Below, in pieces: positions 1 through 10,639 of a stretch of DNA of 64,000 nucleotides. Location of the stretch: the NCBI GenBank assembly GCA_036924285.1, contig JAYKYS010000015.1:124001-188000 (forward strand), given 5' to 3'. Numbering within the stretch: position 1 is the first letter of the stretch; each line of letters starts with the position of its first letter. Under the pieces are notes generated by a model. That model was not told where the DNA came from and did not search any database. It worked only from the letters and a program-made list of their open reading frames with translations. A program made the position numbers and the translations under genes. The DNA comes from Asterella californica (taxonomy: Eukaryota > Streptophyta > Marchantiopsida > Marchantiales > Aytoniaceae).

Positions 1-179
1 CCTTGAAACTATCTGTGGCTGGCAAACGAGTGAAGTTGTTCAAACAACGTGGAGAATCAGTACACTTGTTCAACTTTCTGGAGTCTGAGCAGAGGATGAC
101 GAGAGATGAAGACGTCTCAGCTACTGAAGAGGTTGAGACGGACGAGAGCGATGATGATGAAGAGCAGACAGAAGGATGA
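1..179 (+). pseudogene. Element G: 3' end of Ty3/gypsy pol (integrase C-terminus), cut by window edge
   Basis: The reading frame starts at base 3 and ends with TGA at 177-179. It encodes the last ~58 residues of a pol polyprotein: a basic stretch around LSVAGKRVKLFKQRG followed by an acidic Asp/Glu-rich tail. It closely matches the pol C-terminus of element A at 30047-30225, including the final EQTEG/DQTEG-like residues and stop. In this family the segment lies just after the integrase GPY/F-type module. No catalytic part is present. It is followed by a polypurine tract at about 207-225 and an LTR, so it is the downstream end of a plus-strand element (G) of the same family as A and D. Whether the rest of G is intact lies outside the window. 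Confidence 0.85.
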
Positions 180-225
180 AGAAGTTGGCACATGCCAGAG
201 GATGTGCAGGTTTGGAGGGGGTGGA

Positions 226-1656
226 TGTCGTGATGTGAATTATTCCACATAGTGAATAATTCACCTCTCAGTTAGAAGTTAGTCTCTCTGAGCGAAGTTA
301 AAACCTCAGAGAGTCGATTCTGGAGGAAGTGAGCATTCGAAAATCTGAAAACACCACGGCGTAGGTCTCGTCGCGCTGATCACCGTGGTATGTTCAAAAG
401 TTGCAAACGGAGTTGCAGGCGAAAAGTTACTTGAGGTTCTTCTACAAGATTTCTGATACCGGGAAATTTACCATAAATCAGAGTGAGTTCGAAAAATACT
501 TTTTAGATTTTTCTCATGTAGATTGTAGTATGTAGTATTTGTTAAAAATTCGAAATGTACAAAAAGAGCATGTCTAGAGAAAGTTATGGCACTTCGTGTT
601 AGCAAAGGAAAGACGAAATACCGCAGCTTTCTAGCATATTAGCTTAGAAACTGGTCTTCAAAACCAGTTGTGAGATCAGCTTCCGTGGTATAGCTGAGAA
701 ACTTGTAGGGAGGAGGTCTCCGGATCAAATCCCTTCAGATTCACAACCGGCTTGGAGTAGGCTGGCTCCTTCGGGGGAATATGAGGGGCACCAAGTTGCC
801 TAGGGGCGGGACACTAGATGTCCCTTAAACGTACCGAAGTTTAAGGGGGCCGGGAAACGACAATGATGATAACTCGGGCTCCACGTGTCAGAACGAGGTG
901 ATTTTGGTGGCCAGAGGTAGCCGTGGCGGAGTTACTTCGAGTGGAGGTGTCAGATGCTGACTGTACAGCCAAGTCGGCGACCGTCCGTACAGATGAATCT
1001 GCGAAGCTTACTGAAATAGTCTTCTTACGTGTAGATGTATTATCAGTGATTTGTTTTTCTGCTGCCATCTGTTTAGGGCACCTTTTACCTCTGCCAGGTG
1101 ACACTGAAGGTTACGTAGGGTGGAGGAAAACCCAGAGGGGTGTACTCCGGAGAGAGAGAGTTCTCAGTCTCTTATCGCAGAACAGAGTTTGTCGATCATC
1201 GAGCAGGGTAGAGTTTTCCGTGCGGGAGCTATCGAGTAGAGAGAAACAGTAGAGCTGAGGAGAAGATTTACAGAGGTTACGTCTGAAGAGAACTTCTGAC
1301 TGATCAGAGTTTTGATATCGAGGGATTGAGAGTAGAGAACAGAATCGAGTAGAGAGGAGACCAAGAACTTGTACGTGTATCTTTTTGAATAAAAAACGGG
1401 AAGCTTCTAGATGAACGCGTTGGTGCTTCACAGGAGCAGTTTTCTGATATTTTGAGTTACTGAACGTGAGCTTTGCAATCTGAATGACCTGGAGTTGAAG
1501 ATCTACTCGCACGCCGTGTGTTTTATCTTGGTCAGATCGAGAACGTGGTGGTGTGGTTTCTTGCGGTCCGTATTTCGTGTGTGATTTTCGTCCTCCTTTT
1601 CACGATCGTATCACAGCTAGAAGGTTCGCCCTTCCCAGGAAACTCTCGCCTCGACA
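226..1656 (+). repeat. 3' LTR of element G
   Basis: It begins TGTCG directly after the polypurine tract and ends CTCGACA at 1656, the same termini as the LTRs of A and B. The first ~130 bp and last ~50 bp match the LTR of element A (30272-31599). The middle (about 360-1600) has no visible match to A, B, C or D, so the LTR looks like a shared shell with a different core. The next four bases (1657-1660) are ACGC, a candidate TSD half. The core contains a tRNA-like stretch (see findings). Open frames inside it show no protein features. Confidence 0.8.
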
Positions 1657-2248
1657 ACGCGTTTATTTGTCGCTGCCACTTTCGCCAGCTGAGAATTGTC
1701 ATTATTTTCATGCCTGCTGTACTTGTTTATTTATTATTTCTACTTCTTGTACCGCGAGCCGCGGCCACTTTTTTGTGAGGGGCAGTCGAAAGCGTCTTGT
1801 TCTTGCCGTCTTGTTATTCGTCATCCAACTCATCGGCCGCTTTCACGCTCTTCGCGCTTTTGTCGACGGCGGTGCGCGTGCAGGGGAGAATTGTGGCTGT
1901 GTGTGGTGTCCTTCGTTCTGATTTGGAGAGCGCTACGGCTGCAGGGGAGAAGCCGTGAAGGCATCCGAGCGGTACAACGTTGTTTTTACTTTCTTCGCTT
2001 AAACGCGTTATTGCCTACTTGTTTCTTCTGTCCATGACATCTAAGGGTTTTGTGTGTTGTCGCGCCTTCTCTCCTTGTTGTGGACAGCGTTGCAGAGGTA
2101 TTTGAGGAGAGCAGCGACCAAACGATGCAGCGGCATTTCTTCGCTTATACGTCTTGTTTCTTTCGATTCGCGTCAATCATGTTTTTTCTTTATGTTCCAC
2201 CGATTATCGTCCCTTTGGTTTCTCTTTTCACCTCAAGGTTTAGGGAAC
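1657..2248. other. Unassigned 0.6 kb, pyrimidine-rich
   Basis: Flanking DNA between the LTR of element G and the inverted LTR piece of element A. It is T/C-rich on the plus strand. Short open frames are present in several phases, but none has recognisable motifs. Its right edge is the inferred left breakpoint of the inversion. I see no gene here. Confidence 0.5.
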
Positions 2249-3310
2249 GGTCCAGAATCAGAAACATACGATGGTTCAGACTTCAGAACTCCTTCTACAT
2301 GTAAATGAGGCCCTACTGACCATACACACGAAGTTTCAGCTTGAGATCAAATCAGAGTGTCGAGATATGGGCAAAAAGGTTCTGAGCAGAGAAATTACAG
2401 CTATTTCGACCTAGAACAGAGAATTGGCTCGATCACTTTCAAAGATTCTTACAGGATTTGCAGTACACAGCTTGCTGAACACCCCTGTGAAGTGGGGCCT
2501 CCTGATTGTACACAGAACTCCAGATCTCGCTCTCTGAAGTTGATGCTCTAGATTGAGAGCTTTTCGGACCCCCTCTGCTTCAGCGGTCGCCCTGAATTAC
2601 TCACAATTTCAATTGACATGAAAATTTAGGGACAGTCGTAGCCCTGCTGCCAATGAACGAGACCTCGAAGGTTTTAAGTGATTTTCTCAAATCTACTGCG
2701 ATTGACACCGAAAACCCCAAAATCAACAAAAGTGCTGCAATTCTGACACAAATCGAACTTCAATCAGCCATAACTCCTTCTTTATTGCTCGAAATCGATC
2801 AAAATTTTCGCTGACAGTGCTTGGCACGACGAACCCTATCTCCCTGTGCTCTCAGATTTCGAAGATTTCTCATCAAATGCTCGAACTCCTCTTAAGACCC
2901 CTACTACTAAGTTTAGCGGTACACTAAAGACAAAATTGGACCAATGGGAGTTCATAGCTTCACCCCCCTGTCCTTTTGTGTCCCAAACCACGTGGTGACT
3001 TGAATTTGCACATAGGCTACCACGTCAAGCCCCTAAAGTGCCAGCATAGACCCTAAACTACATGCGAAGACATGTAAAACGACACGTAATCCCGAAAGAT
3101 AACCTAACCTCGCTAGGACGCATGCATGGGCGACATGTAATTACAACCCATGACCTTAACTCCATCTACATGGTAATCAACCTACTAAGACTCAAAAATA
3201 TATAACATCCTCCAGTGTCGACTTCTCTGAGGTCCTAATTTCACTCAGAGAAACTAACGCTTGACAGAGAGGTGAATTATTTACACTGTAAAATGATTCA
3301 CATCACGACA
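2249..3310 (-). repeat. Element A 5' LTR, distal ~1.06 kb, displaced and inverted
   Basis: The reverse complement matches the first ~1.09 kb of element A's 3' LTR (30272 to about 31358) nearly base for base. It begins (minus strand) TGTCGTGATGTGAATC at 3310 and runs to GGTCC at 2249, where the match stops abruptly. The missing last ~230 bp of that LTR is found in plus orientation at 15218-15451, just upstream of element A's gag. The four bases beyond the LTR start (3311-3314, minus-strand ACGC) equal the four bases after element A's 3' LTR (31600-31603). This is therefore the other half of A's own 5' LTR rather than an unrelated solo LTR. Confidence 0.85.
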
Positions 3311-5337
3311 GCGTTTGCCGTCATCCTTTCTAATCTCTCCGATCTCTTGTTTGCATTCATCTCACCTGTTGGCACTGCTTCTTCCACGCTCATACTTGTC
3401 TCTATGCATTGATTGACTCCTACTACTTCATTTAGATCTGGTAGGTCTTCCATGGTGTCAATTATTGGAACTTGAGAGCTAGCTAGGGGACCCGCATCGC
3501 TGTCCATGAACCCTTCAGCTGGAGAATCCCCGGTAGAGGATCCCCTTCTCTCAATAGCCTCCTCCTTCGAGCCTTCAGGTCGGACCTTGTCACCTTCCTT
3601 TTTCTCAGCCTTGGATGCCTTCTCTTGAGATTCCTCTTCCGTTTCTAGCACATTGTAACATTTCACCAATTTTTTCACTTCCTTCCATCTGTTCGTTGTC
3701 TGGTCCATTTTTTTTTGTAACCTGAGTATATTCGTCGTCCTTTTTTCCCTTTAGTGGTGCTCCGTCCGAGTGTACTTGCTCTGTTCCGGGTTTGGTGATA
3801 GTCGGCTCAACATTCTTCCCTGGTAATGGTCCTTCCTCCCCCTTCTTTGCATTTCTGGACAATTTCTCGCGTAGTGGTCTTTTTTTATTGCATGTGATCC
3901 TTAAGTTCAAGGTCTGGGTCTAGCAGGATGCACCTTCTAATGTGAGGATATGCGTTAGTAGTCTTCATGGTTGTCTTGTACAAAATAGGTCCGATAGCCA
4001 TCAGCATGGCATCAGCTCCTATTTCAAAGGTTGGATCGACAAGAGGGAGGTCAACCCAGACTGCCACAGCCTTGAGATTATCGTATTGGGTTTTGAAATC
4101 CTGGTGTCCAGGGGGCCGCCACCACTATTCTTCCGTTGTAGAACAGTGGGACCTTGGAGCAGTAAATTCTGTTGTTCCATAGTGGCTAGTACCACCAAGA
4201 AAATTTTCCTGCTGAGCATTTTAAGCTTAGTTATCTGCACCCCATTCCTTGCACCAGTCTTCGTGAGGTCCATGTCTCGAAAGCGTCCCGGGACGGGATG
4301 CAATCAACCATTGAGAGCACCACCGTCTTGGCTTTCAGCAGGGCCAATCGACTGACAACGAGGTTTCTATCCAGATCGACCACCACCTCCAATTTGAAAT
4401 CTTCCGTTTGCTGATTTTTTGGATGCTCCGAAGAAGGTCTCGCAGTTCTTCATCGGTCATCCCAGCCCTCGCCAGCGGATTTAGCCCTTCCAAGTAGGGG
4501 TTCTGTCCGGTCTTCCTCAGAATTTTCAGTGGTTTCGTCCAGCAATTCCCGATTGGTGCTCCTTCGCCTGATGGTTGCTTTTTGTGCACAAACCCGGTTG
4601 GTTGCCAAGCACTAGTCAGTTTTGGTGGCTCTTCTCCCGATGGGATGACGTCTTGTACTTTATGCATCAGCAGCCGGAGCACCTTCAACAAACCGAGTTC
4701 TCAAGTGGACAAGGTTGTTCTCCGGACTACTGCCTGACGCTCTAGGAGGGGGCTCGTTGGAATCGGCCCGCCCTGCTTCCTCCGTGGAGGTCTCACAGCT
4801 CATGCCTTGTACCCCATGAGGAGATTGTAAAATTCTCTCTTTTCTAACCTTCTCCGTGATCACCCCTTCTGACAGTTCCTGTGGCACTTTTTCTACCCCC
4901 GTAACTTTCTCTTCTGCCTTTGGTGGTCCGTCGGTTTCTTGTCCTCCCTCTTTTTTCATATTTCGTTTCTTACTAGAGTGGTGGAGCCCCTCGACCGTTA
5001 CCATACTTCTGTTGGGATTCCCGGCTCTCCTCAAATCTACCAGGTTCAGTGACTCCCTACGACCTCTCTTCTTTTCCATGTCTATTTGTTGGATCAAAGG
5101 AACATTAAGCGTTGCACCGAACTCCACCATTTCACAGCTCCTTCTTTGTCGCTTCTTTCCAATCTCGTTTCTGCTCCTTTCTCCCTCACCGGTCGACATT
5201 TCAGTCTGTGTATAATTCGAGAGAGCCCAGCTTGTGCCTTCTTCGACCGCTTCTTCCTGCCATACCTCCACGTGCCATCGGTTTAGAGAAAAAACTGCAA
5301 CCATAACTGTCAGTAACGTGCTAATTACGTCTTTCAC
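3311..5337 (-). pseudogene. LINE ORF1 (nucleic-acid-binding, gag-like), N-terminal part, frameshifted
   Basis: The frame starts near 5337 and is recovered as consecutive minus-strand blocks in different phases (5337-4660, 4691-4335, 4303-4019, 4067-3885, 3910-3605, 3708-3311). It therefore carries several frameshifts. The N-terminal block is charged and low in complexity. The blocks at about 4300-3885 have the look of the plant LINE ORF1 domain usually called DUF4283 (hydrophobic beta-type segments, a VWVDLP-type motif, then IGPILY). The last block is Lys/Glu-rich and runs straight into ACGC at the insertion point of element A; its continuation is at 31604. ORF1 proteins of L1-type elements coat the element RNA. 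Domain naming is from pattern memory and is moderately certain; membership in the LINE rests on the TSD and the in-frame junction. Confidence 0.65.
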
Positions 5338-5481
5338 TGAGCAAATGTCCTCCGCTACTTAGTTCTTTATCCTCACCCGGCTCCCCTGCGTAACCTCGTC
5401 CAACCTCCACCTTTCTCCGTCTTCCCTCTCTCCTCCACCATCGTGAGACCTCCGTGATCTCAAGAGCATCCAGAAGAAGAA
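3311..5481 (-). mobile_element. LINE (L1-type), 5' third, inverted relative to the rest
   Basis: This minus-strand segment carries the 5' region and most of ORF1 of a non-LTR retrotransposon. It is bounded upstream by a 16-bp TSD copy at 5482-5497. It is bounded downstream by the 4-bp ACGC duplication next to the displaced LTR of element A. The same LINE continues in plus orientation at 31604-33204 and 43299-47085. The ORF1 frame crosses from 3311 to 31604 without a shift once the ACGC duplication is counted once. Its present orientation is explained by the inversion described in findings. Confidence 0.8.
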
Positions 5482-5497
5482 TCCTAAGCTGCTCACT
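5482..5497 (-). repeat. LINE target-site duplication, 5' copy (inverted block)
   Basis: The minus-strand sequence AGTGAGCAGCTTAGGA sits just upstream of the LINE 5' end. The partner copy at 47086-47101 reads AGTGAGTAGCTTAGGA directly after the A-rich LINE tail; 15 of 16 bases agree. A TSD of this length is typical of target-primed reverse transcription. Confidence 0.8.
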
Positions 5498-5744
5498 AAT
5501 CTGATCTCACTTGAAAATCAACCTAGAACCCACTCCATGAAGAATAGAAGTTGACGTTCGATTTGTCAACTCTTGAGGCGTTAACCTCTAGATGTTGACC
5601 TCCTAGCGTCGATAGCCACTCTCATTGTGAGATTTGCTTCAGTATATACATTATATATCTGAGCTCAGTTGGTGTCATGAGCACTTCCTCACTCAAAAAA
5701 ATATGCCAACATCCTCATACTGGATACATATATGGATCTCCGTA

Positions 5745-6055
5745 GGTACATAAATTAAGTAAGATTTACAAGCATATCATTTTTATTCGCATTAATTCTC
5801 TTGCAGATGTTTTTTACCTCAAGGAGAATAGCAACTGTCGATCTTCTTCGAGTCCTCGATATTCATAATTTCTTATGAGTCTTGTGACTTGTTAAGAATT
5901 GTGTAGTATCTCTACTTTCTTGATGGAGGTCAAATTTCAGTTTGGAGAGTGTTACGCGAGCTCAGGCTTGGATGATACAATGCATACACATCTGACATCT
6001 AAGTGAAAGATGGAAAGAAAGAGAAGATATAGAGTTCGAGGGTAACATTCAGCTA
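5745..6055 (-). repeat. Dispersed repeat X, copy 1
   Basis: The reverse complement of this ~310 bp matches 47315-47625 at high similarity, including shared stretches around ATGTCAGATGTGTATGCA, CTCGCGT, AGTAGAGATACTACACA and GATATGCTTGTAAATCT. The two copies lie outside the LINE, ~250 bp and ~210 bp from its two TSDs. They are in direct orientation once the inversion is undone. No coding capacity is seen. It could be a short non-autonomous element or a duplicated host segment. Confidence 0.75.
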
Positions 6056-6167
6056 ATAATCAAAAGTAAATATCAATTGTTATCATACACAACTTGCAGC
6101 TTATCTAGTTTTAGCTAAAGACTTATACATGGATGTTATTTGGATCAAGGTTTGAATCGTGTCATAT

Positions 6168-6790
6168 TGGTGCAAAGCTTTTTGTTAACAAAGAGATGTT
6201 TTCTTTGCTTTTAGCTACGCTTCGGCAATTTTGGGTCTAGGTTGGGATTCAGAGACTTGTTTTAAGAGGATCGATGTAGATTATAAACCACTCATGTCTG
6301 ATTCTTAGTTTTGTGTTCATAGAGAAAAATAAATGAGAGCACATATAAAGTGAGGGTTGGTATATCTTGCAAAGCTTGTTCTCGTGGTTGTTTTTCTCTT
6401 TCTTGCCTCTGTTTAGCACATGATATCTCCACATCCAAGAACCTCACATTTTCTTGGACAACATTGACGTAAAATTATATCAAATTTTGGATACTGTTGC
6501 AAAGCTTCTTGTTAGCAAATTGTGTTTCTTTTGCTTTAAGTTCCGCCTTGATAGTTGGTCATAGACTTTGTTCCAGGTAGTGTTTTAGGAGTTGGGTTTA
6601 GATTACATACCACTCAAGTTTGTTTCTCAGTTTTCATTGTTCATAAGAAAAAGAAATGAGAGTGTAAATAAAGTGAAGTTGGCATATCTTGAAAAGTTTG
6701 TTCACAGGATTGTTCTCTCTCTTGTCTTTGTTCAGCACATGGTATCTCCACAGTCAAGAACCTCATATTTTCCTAGACAACATTATCGCA
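6168..6790. repeat. Two-copy tandem duplication, ~315-bp unit
   Basis: Unit 1 (about 6168-6478) and unit 2 (about 6490-6790) align over their whole length with indels. Shared landmarks are TGCAAAGCTT near both unit starts, TTTAGATTA/TGTAGATTATA-type tracts, ACCACTCA, AGAAAAA(T/G)AAATGAGAG, and CACATG(A/G)TATCTCCACA near the ends. The short open frames inside differ between units, so the repeat does not look protein-coding. Confidence 0.75.
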
Positions 6791-6799
6791 CAATAAGAT

Positions 6800-9380
6800 A
6801 CGATAATGTATAGTCAACTGAATGAAGATGGTCACATCTGACACACATGTGATTTTAAAGGAATAAAAAAGTTACACATATTTCATATTACATTGATCGA
6901 TCACTCCATCAAGCACCGATCTAAGAATTTATTTCCATCGTGATTCTGTACAGCGTTGAAGAGAAGCTGATTATACTAAAGAATAAAGCTTCCAAATTGT
7001 TACTCGAAGAACTATAAGCTGAACAATTGAACCAAGTTTGTCATGGAGTTGACACTTTAAAATCATCCTTAATGCATATCAAAACATATTTCTTGTCTTT
7101 GATTTCGAACAGCTTGACAAGTTTGTAGACATTGTCGATGAGTTTGCAACAGTGACGAAGTTCCACCTTTTATCCACCGATGGTGGCAGATTTGATTTAT
7201 CATCATCGAGGCTGAAGAGTATAATCAGTGATGCGCAACATGTAGTGATATGTGAAAGAGATGAAAGAGAATTGTTCCAGACTGATCAAACCATTTGGCA
7301 AGTTAAAACAGTTGTAGATTTTTATTTCTACAATTTTAACCAGAGTTCAAGTTGTCAATTTTATACAACATAAGGTTGAATTATTATAAAAATAATTACT
7401 TTATTGTCATAATTTTATTATGACATCTCGGTGTAAATTATAGTTATAGTATAGTTTTGTTTTACTTTGTGTTTTTCTTTGAATATAAAATTCATGTTGA
7501 TTTACTTTAACTATTTTATCTTCACAATTTGTGTCAAGGAATTCATGCATTTTAGAATCCATTCAGAATCGTAGTGAAGCAAAACTTCAGAGTTCAAAGA
7601 GTCCGAGGACACCTACTAAATAGATGGTAAAATATGTTCATCTCAGTAAATGACTGATAGATATTTATAGTAATAGTAATCATTTATAAAATTATTCGAT
7701 GTTAAAAGTAATCTATTCTTGTGTACCGTCTGGAGAATGTTGTTATAGTATTTCTTTCTGACTTACAACTTCAATTGAATCATTTTCTAGTCACTGTTAT
7801 TTAATAGACACTATGTAGAAATAAAACAATGTGACATCAGTACGAGAACAACTTTATGGCACTTTGATCTGAACTCTTCCAAACAAACACATTGTTGAGA
7901 TATTTGGGGTTAGAGATCAGGAGATTATAACGTCTATATAATTTTCCATTGAAAGATATAACTGTCTGATAATTTAAATCTTATATATAATTTGATTTAA
8001 TTTGCAACAATTCATGGGAATAATTGAAATGAAAGCTTCATCAAATTAGTTACTAGAGGAGATAATGGAATTCAAAAGGAGAAGAATTTGAAGTGAAAAG
8101 TGTGAAAAGAAGTAAAAATCCGACTAAGAAAACAACAAAATCATGGTAGAAATCGGTGCAATCTTCAAGAAAAGTTGAAGAACTTTATTAGTATAGAAGA
8201 AATGTATCTCACATTAAATTGAAATCCATCAAAGTCCCACAAACATCTTCTGAAACTGTGCATTTCTGTTTAAATTGAAGCAAAAAGTAATATATCGAGA
8301 TCAAGAGGTGTAGAGAAATGATGCGTCATCATATTAATGAGAGTAAGTGGACTAGATTACGTTAGATTTTAATATGAAAGTAAAATGTCAACGGCAAGCA
8401 ATCATGCAAACCAAAAGCATGTGAATTCTTCAACTACCAACGATCAAGAAAATAGAACAAATCGATCATTTAGACATTGTCAAACAAATCTTTATGAAAG
8501 TTGCATGATAATGCATGCGAGTAAGTTGAAATTGCAATCACCTTAACTAAGGTGACATGAGAACAATATTCTTATTCTCAAACGGATATATAACTCAATC
8601 AAAGAAAACAAATAAGCTCGATCAAGTTGATCACATGATTTGCACAAATGTAGACAATGCATGTACTTGTTCAAACAAAATTCATTTGAGCTCACTGAGT
8701 ACTTGCCTGTTGATGCACTAATCTCATTGTCATCTCCAAAGTCGAAGAAAGAACTAGAACTATATAACTTTTTATTCGACGCGTGAGTAATAAAGTAATT
8801 TCAGTATTTTGTACCTCATCTTTTTGTATGGTATTTATTACTTCGATAGAGTTACATTCATTGTTGAACTTAAGTTTACATTTCATTATGTGTTATGAAC
8901 AAAAAATTTTTCAATAAATTTTGTTTTACATGTTTTTATTGCGAAGAAACAAAAGAGAGAGAGAGATAGAGTCAAGAATTCTTATATCACAAAGATTCGG
9001 ATAGACACATAAGAGAGAGAATATGGAGGGCAAAGATACTTCAGACTTCATATACTATCTCTTTTAATTAAAATATTAAATCTTTATATTAGATGAATAT
9101 TTAGTTGAGACAATGAGACCTTGTCATGAAAATATGTCAATTAGAAGTTTTTCCATCTTTATTGACAACGGGGCTGAAAATTTGACAATGATGATGACTT
9201 TTTGTTATCATATACAAATGGTATACCCAACATATTTTATCATTAATGTTTTATTTTTGGATAACTGATTGATAAATGACCGCCTTTAACTTTAGAATAT
9301 TGTCATACATTATCTTCACTCTCTTTTCAATTTTTCCTTGTGTTTTCTTTCTCTTCTTATATGTTTTCTCCCTCACTTTT
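6800..9380. other. AT-rich intergenic DNA, no gene seen
   Basis: About 2.6 kb of strongly AT-rich sequence. Open frames are short and lack motifs on both strands. There is a small GA-rich microsatellite near 8950-8966. I find no RNA gene or transposon ends here. Confidence 0.5.
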
Positions 9381-10048
9381 ATAACCTTCCAAAGGAAAGG
9401 TTATTTTGGATATGGTCATTTATACACCAATTGAAGCTATATATATTTATACATATGGTAACATGTAAGGATTTCAATAAGAAAATCAACTTGAACATAA
9501 GTTGTATTCTGTTTTTCACATTTTATTGTTTCATTTAATACCGAGATGTTTTTTAAACTTTACTCCAAGATATACATCCCATTATTACACAGATACTTCA
9601 TACTTTTCATGCTTTTAACCTTTCTAAGAGGAAAATTTAAGACATAAACTGAAAGTTTTTGCATGTTCTCCCCTTCAAAACTTAGAAGAGAATGAATAAT
9701 ATTCACGCAATGGTTGAATATGCATGCAAGATTAACTTCCGAGAACTTTTGCTCGTTTGCTATTATCGAGAAAATATATAAATATTAATCAATAATTTTA
9801 TACTAAGCATATAAAAGAAATAAAATAATATTATAAGTGTTAAACATTATGTCAACCTGGAACACGGAAGGAGATAGACATAAAACATAAGAGGAGCACA
9901 TACAATCGTGCTCCGTAGGGTACGTAAGAGTCATTGATTTTCATTAATAGATGAAAAGTTTGAAGTTTAGTTTATTATCTAATCCTTCCGAACGGAAAGG
10001 TTAGGTAATAAATTAATCCTCTTTCTCCTCCATCGAAAGGTGGAGGAG
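9381..10048. repeat. Cluster of four small hairpins of similar design
   Basis: Inverted repeats occur at 9381-9404 (ATAACCTTCC / GGAAAGGTTAT, short loop), about 9615-9640 (weaker, TTAACCTTTC / GGAAAATTTAA), 9972-10011 (19-nt arms around an AA loop, centred on CCTTCCG/CGGAAAGG) and 10025-10048 (CTCCTCCA / TGGAGGAG, 8-nt loop). Three of the four share a CCTTYC...GGAAAGG core. They may be remnants of one small palindromic repeat family. Confidence 0.55.
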
Positions 10049-10420
10049 GTGAATAATATGCACGCACCAGAAAACTGAATATGCAAACTTAAAAAACAAA
10101 GCAGTTCCAACCTTGAAATAGTCTTGATATTGAATTGATAATAGTTAGTATTAAATGAGCTTGCATATTCACCTCCTCGGTTGAAACTTTTGAGATAATA
10201 TTTTTTCTCAACATGATAGAAGACATTCTTTGCTTTTGAGCTATTTTTGGCGATTTGTTCCTCCTTTGGAAATTCTCGACTTTAAGTTATTCTTTTTTAG
10301 TGTAAGTTTATGCGATAAAGGTTTTTCCAAATCCTTGCTTGGCGTGAATTAAGGATTTTGGCTTTGCACTTGGAAGTCGGAAGGTACTGTCCTCCCCACT
10401 CTATTTTCGTGAAAATCATT

Positions 10421-10600
10421 GTACAGAGTGGACTGTCATATTTATTTATTCTTTTCAACTGTGTAAACACAACGTTCGTGCAAGACTACCCATACAGAGT
10501 GGACTGTCATATAGCTGAAGACTTGCAGCTTTATTTATTCTTTTCAATTTACAGGCACGGCGTTCGTGCAAGACTAGGCATACATAGTGGCCAGTCATAT
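10421..10600 (+). repeat. Imperfect direct repeats around CAGAGTGGACTGTCATAT
   Basis: Two to three imperfect copies of a module made of (A)CAGAGTGGACTGTCATAT, TTTATTTATTCTTTTCAA and CGTTCGTGCAAGACTA. The first copy starts near 10424 and the second near 10495, with part of a third near 10575 (ACATAGTGGCCAGTCATAT). The second copy contains an extra ~15 bp. An open frame runs through it but differs between copies, so I treat it as a non-coding local repeat. Confidence 0.7.
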
Positions 10601-10639
10601 AGACGGGATTGTATACAAATAAAATTTTAAGAGTAGAAG

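Noticed and set aside
601..750. A functional selenocysteine tRNA gene
   Set aside because: The anticodon-like arm is good, but acceptor and T arms cannot be placed consistently; kept only as a finding.
2249..3310. Independent solo LTR
   Set aside because: Its TSD half, its exact complementarity with the missing part of A's 5' LTR and the in-frame LINE junction all assign it to element A.
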